Positions 6,337 to 13,192 are shown, counted from the stretch's first letter. The stretch: 14,099 nt of DNA from Sulfurovum sp. (GCA_015493425.1 WGDG01000292.1:1-14099); one strand, 5' to 3'. Made by a program: numbers and translations. Notes: generated by a model from the sequence alone, not told the origin.

Positions 6337-7502
6337 GCGCTGCTCCATGTGATGATGACTTCTGTACCTTCATGCCGCTTCGAGCGGAATGTGATATCAA
6401 ATTGATAATTGTGGATAACCTGATGGACGATGTCCAGTCCGATACCAAAGCCCCCTTCGCTGCTGTTTGCACGTACGAAGCGGCGATGTACACGCTTCAG
6501 TGTCTCTTCATCCATCCCCTCACCGCTGTCTACGATACGCAACGCCTCTTGTGAAAGGGCGATGCGAAGATCACCGCCGGTACGGTTGTACTTGATGGCG
6601 TTGGAGAGGAGATTGTCGATGAGCCTAAGTGCATCGTCCTGATCCATCGGTACCACGACATCGTCGGCGATCTCTGTTTTAAGCTGCAGCTGTTTAGCCG
6701 AAATGGCAGCAGAAAAGTAGGCAATGCGTTCTTGCAGCAGAGCCGAGATGTTCAGAGGACGGATATCGCGGTGATAGGCATGGTTGAGTTTGAGGTATGT
6801 CAAATCGTCATAGATACGGCTGATGGTTTTGGATGCGATCTCGATACGCTGCATCTCCTCTTTGGCTCCGTTACATTTGTTGAGCGCCTGTATCAGCTCA
6901 AGATTGGTCAAAATGGTACTTACGGGTGTATTGAGCTCATGGGTGGTGTCTTGGATAAAGCGGTTCATCATCCCTATGGCATCCCGCATCGGTGCGATAA
7001 AGAGACGCCCGAGAAAGTACCCGAGTATCACAAAGAATATCCCTGCAGCGAACATAAAGAGAAGTATGTTCTCTCGCAGCTTGGAGAGTGCCGCTTCATC
7101 CACCGGTGTAGCCAAAACGATATAGACAACCCCAAGATAGTAGGGTTCGATTTTTCTTGTGTAGAAGAGTGTGCCGTTATCTATCTGATACTCTGTGTCC
7201 AAGTGAAATGATGTAGGCAGTGAGAGGTTGGAGGCGACCGGTTTTTTATCCATATTGAGCAGGGCTATTTTGTACGGTGCATGAAGTTTAAGAGGTAGTG
7301 TTGTAGAGAATCTTTTGTGCAGTGCGATCAACTGGTGGTGAATATACTCTCCCTCCTGTTTCATCTGTTGGCGTTGATTGTCGATGAGATGATGTTTTTC
7401 GAGTGTGTAAAATACGGTAGCCCCAACGGCAAACAGCAAAAATGTGGAGAGTAGATAGATCGTCAAAAAGCGGTAAAGGCTGCGTTTTTCACTATGGTAC
7501 AA
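6333..7502 (-). CDS. Sensor histidine kinase (TCS-2)
   Basis: This kinase has 389 residues. Helix 1 is at about 12-32, a periplasmic sensor region of about 110 residues follows, and helix 2 is at about 145-168. The phosphoacceptor is His188 (HELNTP) only about 20 residues after helix 2, so a full HAMP domain is absent, as in the TCS-1 kinase. The N box is DNLLSNAIKYN (296-306), G1 is DSGEGM (325-330) and G2 is GFGIGL (351-356). The start is a TTG at 7502-7500 that overlaps the regulator gene by 11 bases, with TAGGA seven bases upstream. The periplasmic part lacks Cys and any heme motif, so a heme or redox cue would have to come through a partner. The cytochrome gene downstream and the divergent chimera are candidates. 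Confidence 0.93.
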   Translation of the reverse strand: MYHSEKRSLYRFLTIYLLSTFLLFAVGATVFYTLEKHHLIDNQRQQMKQEGEYIHHQLIALHKRFSTTLPLKLHAPYKIALLNMDKKPVASNLSLPTSFHLDTEYQIDNGTLFYTRKIEPYYLGVVYIVLATPVDEAALSKLRENILLFMFAAGIFFVILGYFLGRLFIAPMRDAIGMMNRFIQDTTHELNTPVSTILTNLELIQALNKCNGAKEEMQRIEIASKTISRIYDDLTYLKLNHAYHRDIRPLNISALLQERIAYFSAAISAKQLQLKTEIADDVVVPMDQDDALRLIDNLLSNAIKYNRTGGDLRIALSQEALRIVDSGEGMDEETLKRVHRRFVRANSSEGGFGIGLDIVHQVIHNYQFDITFRSKRHEGTEVIITWSSA

Positions 7503-8157
7503 AGCGGTATCCTACATTTTTGACTGTTTCTATCCTCTCTTTGCCAAGGTAGGCGCGCAGGGTTTTGATATAGGTGCGCAAAGAGCCGGCGCTTGGGGTT
7601 TCGTCATACTCCCAGAGTGTATGGTTGATCTGCTCATAGCTAAGAAGAGTGTTTTGGTTTTCCAGCAAAAGTGTCAAGAGTTTTGCCTCTTTTTGTTTCA
7701 GTGTGACACTTTGGTCTGCGATCTCGAGTATCAACTCTTCGGGGTAGTAGCGTATCGTTTCGTCGATGTCGATGCAGGCTTTCTGCTCTCCGTATGCCTT
7801 GCGCAGCTGCGCTTCGATGCGTACCAGAAGCTCCTTGAGTGCGAACGGTTTGCGGATATAGTCGTCACACCCTGCATCAAATCCTCTGCTGACATCCTCG
7901 ACGCCGTGCAGGGAGGTGATAAAGATCGCCGGACGTTTGTCCCCCTGCTTGCGAAGTTCTGCAAGTAGGTCAAACCCGTTTTGGTACGGCACTTTGATAT
8001 CCAACAACATCAGATCGACAGGGTTTTCATACAGCAGGTCTTTTGCCTGGTGGGCATCGTAAGCACTCAAAACTCTATAACCGTGATGTTCGAGGAACTG
8101 TTTGACCGTATCATTAAGCTGCAGATCATCTTCAAGCAGCAATAGTGTTCTGGGCAT
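7492..8157 (-). CDS. OmpR/PhoB-family response regulator (TCS-2)
   Basis: This regulator has 221 residues. The receiver has E9-D10-D11, phosphoacceptor Asp53 (LLDIKVP), Thr81 (FITS) and Lys103 (IRKPF), all intact. The winged-helix output domain (about 128-221) contains the VTLKQKEAKLLTLLLEN segment and ends VGYRFVP, as is usual for the OmpR family. The start at 8157 (MPRTLLLLEDD) is preceded by AAAGG. An in-frame upstream ATG at 8208 was rejected because it adds 17 unrelated residues and overlaps the palindrome at 8186-8205. It is the first gene of the regulator-kinase-cytochrome operon and is transcribed away from the cytochrome-Spy chimera. By position it is the best candidate to bind the GATTCACA repeats in the shared region. 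Confidence 0.93.
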   Translation of the reverse strand: MPRTLLLLEDDLQLNDTVKQFLEHHGYRVLSAYDAHQAKDLLYENPVDLMLLDIKVPYQNGFDLLAELRKQGDKRPAIFITSLHGVEDVSRGFDAGCDDYIRKPFALKELLVRIEAQLRKAYGEQKACIDIDETIRYYPEELILEIADQSVTLKQKEAKLLTLLLENQNTLLSYEQINHTLWEYDETPSAGSLRTYIKTLRAYLGKERIETVKNVGYRFVP

Positions 8158-8185
8158 GGCGTACCTTTGTCTGTTTTGTCTACCC

Positions 8186-8205
8186 ATATTGTATCGGTAC
8201 AATAT
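8186..8205. promoter_or_regulatory. Perfect palindrome in the response-regulator leader
   Basis: ATATTGTA-TCGG-TACAATAT is a perfect 8-bp inverted repeat with a 4-base centre, starting 29 bases upstream of the TCS-2 regulator start codon. It is AT-rich, has no U-run and looks more like a dimer-binding operator than a terminator. On the minus strand a TACAAT inside it could double as a -10 box. Confidence 0.45.
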
Positions 8206-8227
8206 CAATTCAATATAAATTAAAACC

Positions 8228-8261
8228 GATTCACACAGGATTCACATCGGCTTTTTATAAT
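8228..8261 (+). promoter_or_regulatory. Tandem GATTCACA response-regulator site and -10 box of the cytochrome-Spy gene
   Basis: GATTCACA occurs at 8228-8235 and 8239-8246, an 11-bp period that places two regulator subunits on one face of the helix, as is usual for OmpR/PhoB proteins. TATAAT is at 8256-8261, nine bases past the second copy, so the repeats take the place of a -35 box. A related TTCAAT is at 8209-8214, 21 bp upstream of the first TTCACA. Confidence 0.6.
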
Positions 8262-8288
8262 GCGATACTACAACCAAAAGGACAAACT

Positions 8289-9068
8289 ATGCTCAAACGT
8301 TCACTCTCTCTACTTATGATATCGGCTGTCGCTCTGATGGCAATGGATGGCAAACAACTGCTTCAAAAGAAGTGTGCCTCCTGCCACATGCTTGAAAGTC
8401 CCAATTTCTTCCAACTGCAAAAACTCAAAGCACCTGCGATGGATGCTGTGGTTTTTCATGTAAAGCTTGCAAAAGAGAAGCCCGAAGCACAGAAAGCGTT
8501 TATCGTTGACTATGTGCTCGATCCCGATGTCTCCAAATCGGTGTGTGAATCCAACAAAGTAGCCAAGTTCGGTGTGATGCCATCCCAAAAAGGAAATGTC
8601 ACCAAAGCCGAGCTTGAAGCGATCGCAGCGTATCTGATTGCAACCTATCCGCACAAAGATTTTGTAGCCATGATCAAAGAGGTTCAGGCAAATGACAAAA
8701 TCCGTGCGCTGACCGATTCGCCGTTTCTTATCAACAGTGAAAATGTGCCGCACCTGACCAAGCTGCTTATCAAGCACTGGGATAAAGGTGCGCTTGGATT
8801 GACAGCGGAGCAGAAGAAAAAACTGCTTGTCATCCGTAAGGAGACACTCAGTGCGGTCAAGCAGATCAAAGCGAAGCTCAAGCCGCTTGAAGATGAGGTT
8901 GCCGAAGCGATGATTGACAGGGAAGACCCAAAGCGTGTCACACCGCTGCTTGAGAAGATCGCAAAGCTCAAAATCGAAGCGACGAAAGTACACTTGAAAT
9001 GTATTGCCGATACAACATCTGTACTGACAGAAGAACAGGTTGCCTACCTGCTGCCGTTTTGGGAGTAG
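8289..9068 (+). CDS. Cytochrome c - Spy/CpxP-like chimera, periplasmic
   Basis: The product of 259 residues has a signal peptide (1-18), then a monoheme cytochrome domain with CASCH at 29-33, a probable axial Met97 (FGVMPSQ) and a closing helix to about 121. Residues 125-259 are all-helical and carry LTAEQ at 171-175 and LTEEQ at 246-250, the paired LTxxQ motifs of the Spy/CpxP family (periplasmic chaperones and stress sensors; CnrX/ZraP-like metal sensors are similar). The start at 8289 has AAAGGA six bases upstream; a longer reading frame beginning at 8145 would lose the signal peptide. It is divergent from the TCS-2 operon, as cpxP is from cpxRA in E. coli. It may tie heme or redox status to envelope stress signalling (inference). 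Cys86 and Cys238 are extra. Confidence 0.85.
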   Translation: MLKRSLSLLMISAVALMAMDGKQLLQKKCASCHMLESPNFFQLQKLKAPAMDAVVFHVKLAKEKPEAQKAFIVDYVLDPDVSKSVCESNKVAKFGVMPSQKGNVTKAELEAIAAYLIATYPHKDFVAMIKEVQANDKIRALTDSPFLINSENVPHLTKLLIKHWDKGALGLTAEQKKKLLVIRKETLSAVKQIKAKLKPLEDEVAEAMIDREDPKRVTPLLEKIAKLKIEATKVHLKCIADTTSVLTEEQVAYLLPFWE

Positions 9069-9070
9069 GG

Positions 9071-9091
9071 TTTCAATCGTTTGTCAGCAGT
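9071..9091 (+). repeat. Repeat upstream of selO that recurs upstream of the permease pair
   Basis: TTTCAA-N5-TGTCAGC-A-GT here matches TTTCAA-N5-TGTCAGC-G-GT at 10893-10913. Both copies lie just after a stop codon and before the next start. No hairpin is seen in either copy. Confidence 0.35.
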
Positions 9092-9105
9092 GCTTCAACT
9101 TACTT

Positions 9106-9114
9106 TGCTATAGT
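9106..9114 (+). promoter_or_regulatory. Extended -10 promoter element of selO
   Basis: TGC-TATAGT is an extended -10 element 36 bases before the SelO start codon. A -35 box at normal spacing is not clear, which extended -10 promoters tolerate. Confidence 0.4.
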
Positions 9115-9150
9115 GTAAATAAGACTAATATACTCCTAATTGGAAGCACT

Positions 9151-10854
9151 ATGAAAAACGATACAAACACCACACCTATCGAAAGCCTTGAAGCCTTTGC
9201 AGAATACGCAGACTACTCACTGCTCGATACCCTGCAGCCCGATCCGCAGGCAATAAATGACGGCAGAGATCACGATCCGCGTCAGGTCTTCAGCGGGCAC
9301 TACGTACCGGTCACACCCACACCCATAGCAGATCCTGTTTATGTATCGCATAGCAGGCAGTTTTTCAAAGAGCTTGGTTTGTCAGATGATCTGGCAATCT
9401 CAGAGCCTTTTGTGCGGATGTTCAGCGGAGATGCATCCGATCTTCCCAAACCGCTGAGAGCACACGGCTGGGCAACAGGGTATGCGCTCTCTATTTACGG
9501 TACGGAGCTGTATGAGCAGTGTCCGTTTGGTACGGGTAACGGCTATGGTGACGGGCGGGCTGTCTCCATCTTCGAGGGAGTGCTGAATGGCAAGCGGTGG
9601 GAGATGCAGCTCAAAGGCGGCGGGCGTACGCCTTACTGCCGGGGTGCGGACGGCCGTGCAGTGCTGCGCTCAAGTGTGCGGGAGTTTCTGGCGCAAGAAC
9701 ACATGCATGCGCTTGGTGTGCCTACCACGCGTTCTCTGACACTCTACACCTCTGCCACCGAAACGGTCAGACGCCCGTGGTTTAATGAGGGATCACACTC
9801 CAGAGACCCCGAAGTGATGATAGAAGAGCCTGTAGCCATCACCACGCGTGTTGCCTCTTCGTTCCTGCGCGTGGGGCAGCTCGAACTCTTCGGGCGTCGG
9901 GCACGCAAAAAAGAGCACCCGCAGGCAATGGAAGAGCTTGAAGCGATGGTGCGCTACATCATCACCCGTGAGTACAGCGAAGAGGTAGACACAGCACTGC
10001 CCCTTACGGAGCAGGCCCTGCAGCTTGCCCGTACATTTGGGAAGCGTCTGAGCGCACTGGTAGCCAACTGGATACGCGTAGGGTACTGTCAGGGGAACTT
10101 CAACAGTGACAACTGTGCCGTCGGTGGCTTTACGCTTGACTATGGGCCATTCGGGTTCATCGACGCCTTTGATCCCTACTATCAGCCCTGGACAGGCGGG
10201 GGAAGGCACTTTTCCTTTCTCAACCAACCCAAAGCGGCAGAACAGAACTTCAAAATGTTTGTTTTGGCACTTCGCCCGCTGTTACAGCATGACTCAGAGG
10301 CACTAGAGAGACTGGATGAAGTGCAAAAGGCATTTCCTCACCTCATGCATGCGAGGATGATAGAGATGTGGGCTTCCAAACTTGGCTTGCAGCAATTTGA
10401 TGCCGAACTCTTCAATGACCTGATGCGTTTGATGATGGAGACAACGGTGGATTACACGATCTTTTTTAGAGAACTCTCTCATATCCCTGATGATATCACA
10501 CCGCTTACCAAGAGCTTCTATGCCAATGCTGACAATGAAGCTCTCCTTACGCGATGGCAAGTATGGCTCAAGCAGTGGCGAAGTGCTATCGATGCGGATA
10601 CACTGGAGTCACGTGCAACACTCTCAGCACAAATGAAAAAGACCAACCCCAAATACACCCTGCGAGAGTGGATCCTTGTGCCTGCCTACAAAGCCGCCCA
10701 GCGTGGAGACTACAGCCTGATAGAGGAGCTCATGGAAGTGATGACCGAGCCTTATGCGGAACAGTCCGAAGCGGTGGAGAGCAAATATTACCGAAAGAAA
10801 CCTGTCGCGCTTTTTGATATCGCAGGGGTATCGCACGTAAGTTGTTCTTCATAG
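9151..10854 (+). CDS. selO: SelO-family protein adenylyltransferase (long form)
   Basis: This protein of 567 residues belongs to the SelO (YdiU) pseudokinase family, which moves AMP from ATP to Ser, Thr or Tyr of target proteins, many of them redox-linked. It is longer than E. coli SelO (478). Visible motifs are LKGGGRTPYCRGADGRAVLR (154-173) with nucleotide-binding Lys155, Glu178 in REFLAQE, Asp320-Asn321 in NFNSDN, and Asp330 in DYGPFGF. The spacings match those of the active-site residues in characterised SelO. The canonical HGVxNTDN block reads QGNFNSDN, so the His is Gln314. The C-terminus VSCSS keeps the Cys that replaces selenocysteine in bacterial forms. The start at 9151 has GGAAG upstream. 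Its position next to the redox locus and the ars genes fits a stress role. Confidence 0.93.
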   Translation: MKNDTNTTPIESLEAFAEYADYSLLDTLQPDPQAINDGRDHDPRQVFSGHYVPVTPTPIADPVYVSHSRQFFKELGLSDDLAISEPFVRMFSGDASDLPKPLRAHGWATGYALSIYGTELYEQCPFGTGNGYGDGRAVSIFEGVLNGKRWEMQLKGGGRTPYCRGADGRAVLRSSVREFLAQEHMHALGVPTTRSLTLYTSATETVRRPWFNEGSHSRDPEVMIEEPVAITTRVASSFLRVGQLELFGRRARKKEHPQAMEELEAMVRYIITREYSEEVDTALPLTEQALQLARTFGKRLSALVANWIRVGYCQGNFNSDNCAVGGFTLDYGPFGFIDAFDPYYQPWTGGGRHFSFLNQPKAAEQNFKMFVLALRPLLQHDSEALERLDEVQKAFPHLMHARMIEMWASKLGLQQFDAELFNDLMRLMMETTVDYTIFFRELSHIPDDITPLTKSFYANADNEALLTRWQVWLKQWRSAIDADTLESRATLSAQMKKTNPKYTLREWILVPAYKAAQRGDYSLIEELMEVMTEPYAEQSEAVESKYYRKKPVALFDIAGVSHVSCSS

Positions 10855-10892
10855 CGTCTCAAAGCCATCCTGCTGTTTTCCCGGGAATAAGA

Positions 10893-10913
10893 TTTCAACT
10901 CTCTGTCAGCGGT
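10893..10913 (+). repeat. Second copy of the TTTCAA-N5-TGTCAGC repeat
   Basis: This copy lies 35 bases before the GTG start of the first permease half and matches the copy at 9071-9091 at all 15 fixed positions with the same spacing. CATAAT at 10921-10926 could be a -10 box just downstream. Confidence 0.35.
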
Positions 10914-10947
10914 TTGCCTTCATAATGCAGGAAAAAAAGGTAATAGT

Positions 10948-11373
10948 GTGAAGCAAAAACTGAAAGCGGCGGCAACTGGAACGCTAAAGAGTTTGAAGAT
11001 GATCGCCCCGATGCTGCTGGCGATCATCGGGCTTATCGGTCTCTTTAAAACCTACATCACCCCCGAAATGCTCCGTACCCTCTTCAACGGTTCGGCACTG
11101 CATGATATGCTGGTGGGCGTAGGCTTTGGCGGCATCTCCGTTGGGCAGCCCTTTCTCAGCTACATCATCGGCGGTGAGCTGCTCAAAGAGGGTGCCTCCT
11201 TTTATGGGGTGACGGCATTCATCCTTGCCTTCGTTACCCTTGGTGTGGTGCAGCTGCCGATGGAGTTCTCCATTTTTGGCTTCCGTTTCGCTTTGGTGCG
11301 CAATCTACTGAGTCTGCTGTTTTCCTTTGTATTGGCTTTCCTTATCGCCTTCTGTGTCAGGATGTTTGCATGA
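10948..11373 (+). CDS. ArsP-like permease, N-terminal half protein
   Basis: The product of 141 residues starts at a GTG with AAAAGG seven bases upstream. It has about four membrane helices (near 16-34, 53-75, 86-105 and 116-138). The block FGGISVGQPFLSYIIGGELL followed by KEGASFYGVTAFI (60-92) matches the repeat motif of the ArsP_1 (COG0701, formerly DUF318) permeases, whose members include ArsP exporters of trivalent organoarsenicals. Full-length ArsP proteins are about 310-350 residues with two such halves; here each half is a separate gene. The stop overlaps the next start as ATGA, so equal production and a heterodimer are likely. Substrate is inferred from the neighbouring ars genes only. 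Confidence 0.82.
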   Translation: MKQKLKAAATGTLKSLKMIAPMLLAIIGLIGLFKTYITPEMLRTLFNGSALHDMLVGVGFGGISVGQPFLSYIIGGELLKEGASFYGVTAFILAFVTLGVVQLPMEFSIFGFRFALVRNLLSLLFSFVLAFLIAFCVRMFA

Positions 11374-11861
11374 AAAAGAACCGCAGCGGTCTGGTGATGC
11401 TTGGCATTGTGGTACTCCTCTATCTGGTGCTTGGCATACTCCATCCGGACAAAACAGCAGCAGCACTCTGGGCGAGTCTTGGGGTATTGAAGATGATCAT
11501 TCCCATTTTGCTGCTGGTATTCTTCCTGATGGCACTGCTCAATGCCTACATTGATGAGAAGGCAATCAGCAGGCATATGGGGGAAGAGAGTGGCATGAAA
11601 GGGTGGCTTCTGGCACTCTTTGGCGGCATTCTTAGCCACGGGCCGGGGTATGTCTGGTACCCGCTGCTCCAAAACCTCAGAGAGCAGGGTGCCAAAGACG
11701 GGCTCATTGTTGCGTTCATCTATGCACGCGCTATCAAGATTCCGTGGATACCGCTGATGATCACCTACTTTGGATGGACCTTTACGCTGGTCTACACCTT
11801 TTGGGTGGTGGTCGGTGCCTGGCTGCAGGGTATCGTTGCCCAACGGCTGATGCGAAAGTAG
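11370..11861 (+). CDS. ArsP-like permease, C-terminal half protein
   Basis: The product of 163 residues is coupled to the previous gene by an ATGA overlap. It has about four membrane helices (near 8-24, 38-60, 78-100 and 110-155, the last region possibly two). FGGILSHGPGYVWYPLLQNL followed by REQGAKDGLIVAFIYAR (84-120) aligns with the matching block of the upstream half, so the two proteins carry the two inverted halves of one permease fold. The motif SHGP corresponds to SVGQ in the first half. Together they give 304 residues, close to the length of one ArsP. The gene ends seven bases before the arsB stop on the other strand, and no terminator hairpin of note lies between them. Transport of arsenicals is possible but not shown. 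Confidence 0.82.
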   Translation: MKKNRSGLVMLGIVVLLYLVLGILHPDKTAAALWASLGVLKMIIPILLLVFFLMALLNAYIDEKAISRHMGEESGMKGWLLALFGGILSHGPGYVWYPLLQNLREQGAKDGLIVAFIYARAIKIPWIPLMITYFGWTFTLVYTFWVVVGAWLQGIVAQRLMRK

Positions 11862-11867
11862 TGCTGT

Positions 11868-13130
11868 TTAGAGCAGCCCAAGCAGGGCAATGAGCAGTAC
11901 CGGCGGCGTGACAACCATACCGACTTTCATATACTCTCCCCATCCTATCTTCACACCTTTTTGTGCCAGCACATGCAGCCAGAGCAGTGTTGCAAGTGAA
12001 CCGATGGGGGTCATTTTCGGGCCGAGGTTGGAGCCGAGGATGTTGGCGTAGACCAGTGCCTCGTTGCTTATATACCCCACCTTGTCGATTGCAATGTCCA
12101 TGATCATAATAGTCGGCATATTGTTCATCACAGAGGAGATGACCGCAGAGAGGAATCCTGTTCCGATCACCGCAACGGTTTCCCCCTGATGTTTGAGCAT
12201 CTCTATCCAGGAGGCTACCTCGTCGGTCAGCCCCGCATTTTTAAGCCCATAGACGACGATGTAGAGCCCGATACTGAACCATACTACCTGCCAGGGTGCG
12301 GCTTTAATGGTCATCAGCGGTTTGGTCGCTTTGTAGTGGGCTGCAATGGCGAGAAATACAAGGGCACCGCCCAGTGCGAAGAGTGAAACAGGCAGTTTGT
12401 AGTGGTCTCCGATGAGGTAGCCTGCAAGCAGCAGTGCCAGAAAGAACCAGCTGAGTTTGAACATGGTGTGGTTCCTGATGACCGCTGCAGCTTCGGGGAG
12501 TTCATCGACGTTGACTTTGAGGGGAATATCCTTTTTGAAGTAGAACCAGAGTACGGCAATGGAAGCGATGATGCTCAGCAGGTTTGGCAGGAACATATGC
12601 CTGGCATACTCCACAAAGCCGATGTTGAAGTAGCCGGCGGTGACGATGTTGGTGAGGTTGGAGATTACCAGCGGGTTGGAGGCGCTGTCACCAATGAAGC
12701 CGCCGGCCATCAAAAAGGCGAAGATGGGCAGCGGTTTCATTTTGAGGTATTTCATTTTTGCCAGCAAAATAGGGGTCAAAATGAGTGCCGCACCGTCGTT
12801 GGCGAAGAAGGCGGCCACCACGGCACCCAGCAGCAGGATGTAGACGAACATTTTGTTGCCGCTTCCGCCGCTGAGTTTGGCCATTTTGATGGCGGCCCAT
12901 TCAAAAAAGCCGATCTCATCGAGTACCATGGAGAGGAGAATGATGCCGATGAAGGCAAGTGTGGCATCCCATACGATCTTTGTAACGGTGATGACATCGT
13001 CAAAGCTTACGACCCCCAGTAATAAAGCTGCAATCGCACCGATAACGGCGGTCGTGCCTATCTGAAGTCCTTTGGGCTGCCAGATGATGAATAGAAGAGT
13101 GACCAGAAAGAGGCCAGTTGCGAGAAACAT
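11868..13130 (-). CDS. arsB: Arsenite efflux pump ArsB
   Basis: This integral membrane protein of 420 residues is of the ArsB arsenite/antimonite-proton antiporter type; E. coli ArsB has 429. Family blocks are visible along the whole length: IWQPKGL (24-30), FANDGAALILTPI, APWQVVWFSIGLYIVVYGLK then NAGLT, MNNMPT, and YANILGSNLGPKMTPIGSLA then TLLWLHVL. About 11-12 membrane helices fit. The start at 13130 (MFLATGLF) has AAGGAT upstream; the longer frame from 13181 would run through the promoter and operator, so it was rejected. Transcription is divergent from arsR and controlled by the shared operator at 13177-13192. The gene is complete and shows no damage. Confidence 0.95.
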   Translation of the reverse strand: MFLATGLFLVTLLFIIWQPKGLQIGTTAVIGAIAALLLGVVSFDDVITVTKIVWDATLAFIGIILLSMVLDEIGFFEWAAIKMAKLSGGSGNKMFVYILLLGAVVAAFFANDGAALILTPILLAKMKYLKMKPLPIFAFLMAGGFIGDSASNPLVISNLTNIVTAGYFNIGFVEYARHMFLPNLLSIIASIAVLWFYFKKDIPLKVNVDELPEAAAVIRNHTMFKLSWFFLALLLAGYLIGDHYKLPVSLFALGGALVFLAIAAHYKATKPLMTIKAAPWQVVWFSIGLYIVVYGLKNAGLTDEVASWIEMLKHQGETVAVIGTGFLSAVISSVMNNMPTIMIMDIAIDKVGYISNEALVYANILGSNLGPKMTPIGSLATLLWLHVLAQKGVKIGWGEYMKVGMVVTPPVLLIALLGLL

Positions 13131-13152
13131 GGGTATCCTTGTTTTTTGACGG

Positions 13153-13181
13153 AGTATAGCAGAAAGCGGCATATAAATCAA
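13153..13181 (-). promoter_or_regulatory. arsB promoter
   Basis: On the minus strand TTGATT (13181-13176) and TATACT (13158-13153) form a good sigma-70 promoter with a 17-bp spacer. The -35 box overlaps the left arm of the ArsR-type palindrome, so binding there would block polymerase. Confidence 0.65.
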
Positions 13182-13192
13182 GATATATTGAT
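13177..13192. promoter_or_regulatory. Shared ArsR-type operator
   Basis: ATCAAGATATATTGAT is a 16-bp palindrome with one mismatched pair, of the AT-rich ATCAA-N6-TTGAT kind expected for an ArsR dimer. It lies in the divergent arsB-arsR region and overlaps the -35 boxes of both promoters. Confidence 0.65.

Noticed and set aside
8145..8288. Upstream extension of the cytochrome-Spy frame
   Set aside because: It would run through the palindrome, the GATTCACA repeats and the -10 box, and would bury the signal peptide; the start at 8289 has a good ribosome site.
8310..8993. 227-residue minus-strand frame
   Set aside because: It is antisense to the cytochrome-Spy gene, whose heme motif, signal peptide and ribosome site are clear.
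11202..11843. 213-residue minus-strand frame
   Set aside because: It is antisense to the two permease halves, with low-hydrophobicity shadow composition.
11862..11878. Short GCTG/CAGC inverted repeat between the convergent permease and arsB genes
   Set aside because: The stem is only about four base pairs with no T-run, too weak to call a terminator.
12402..13022. 206-residue plus-strand frame
   Set aside because: It is antisense to arsB and rich in Gly, Glu and Asp, as expected for the reverse of membrane-helix codons.
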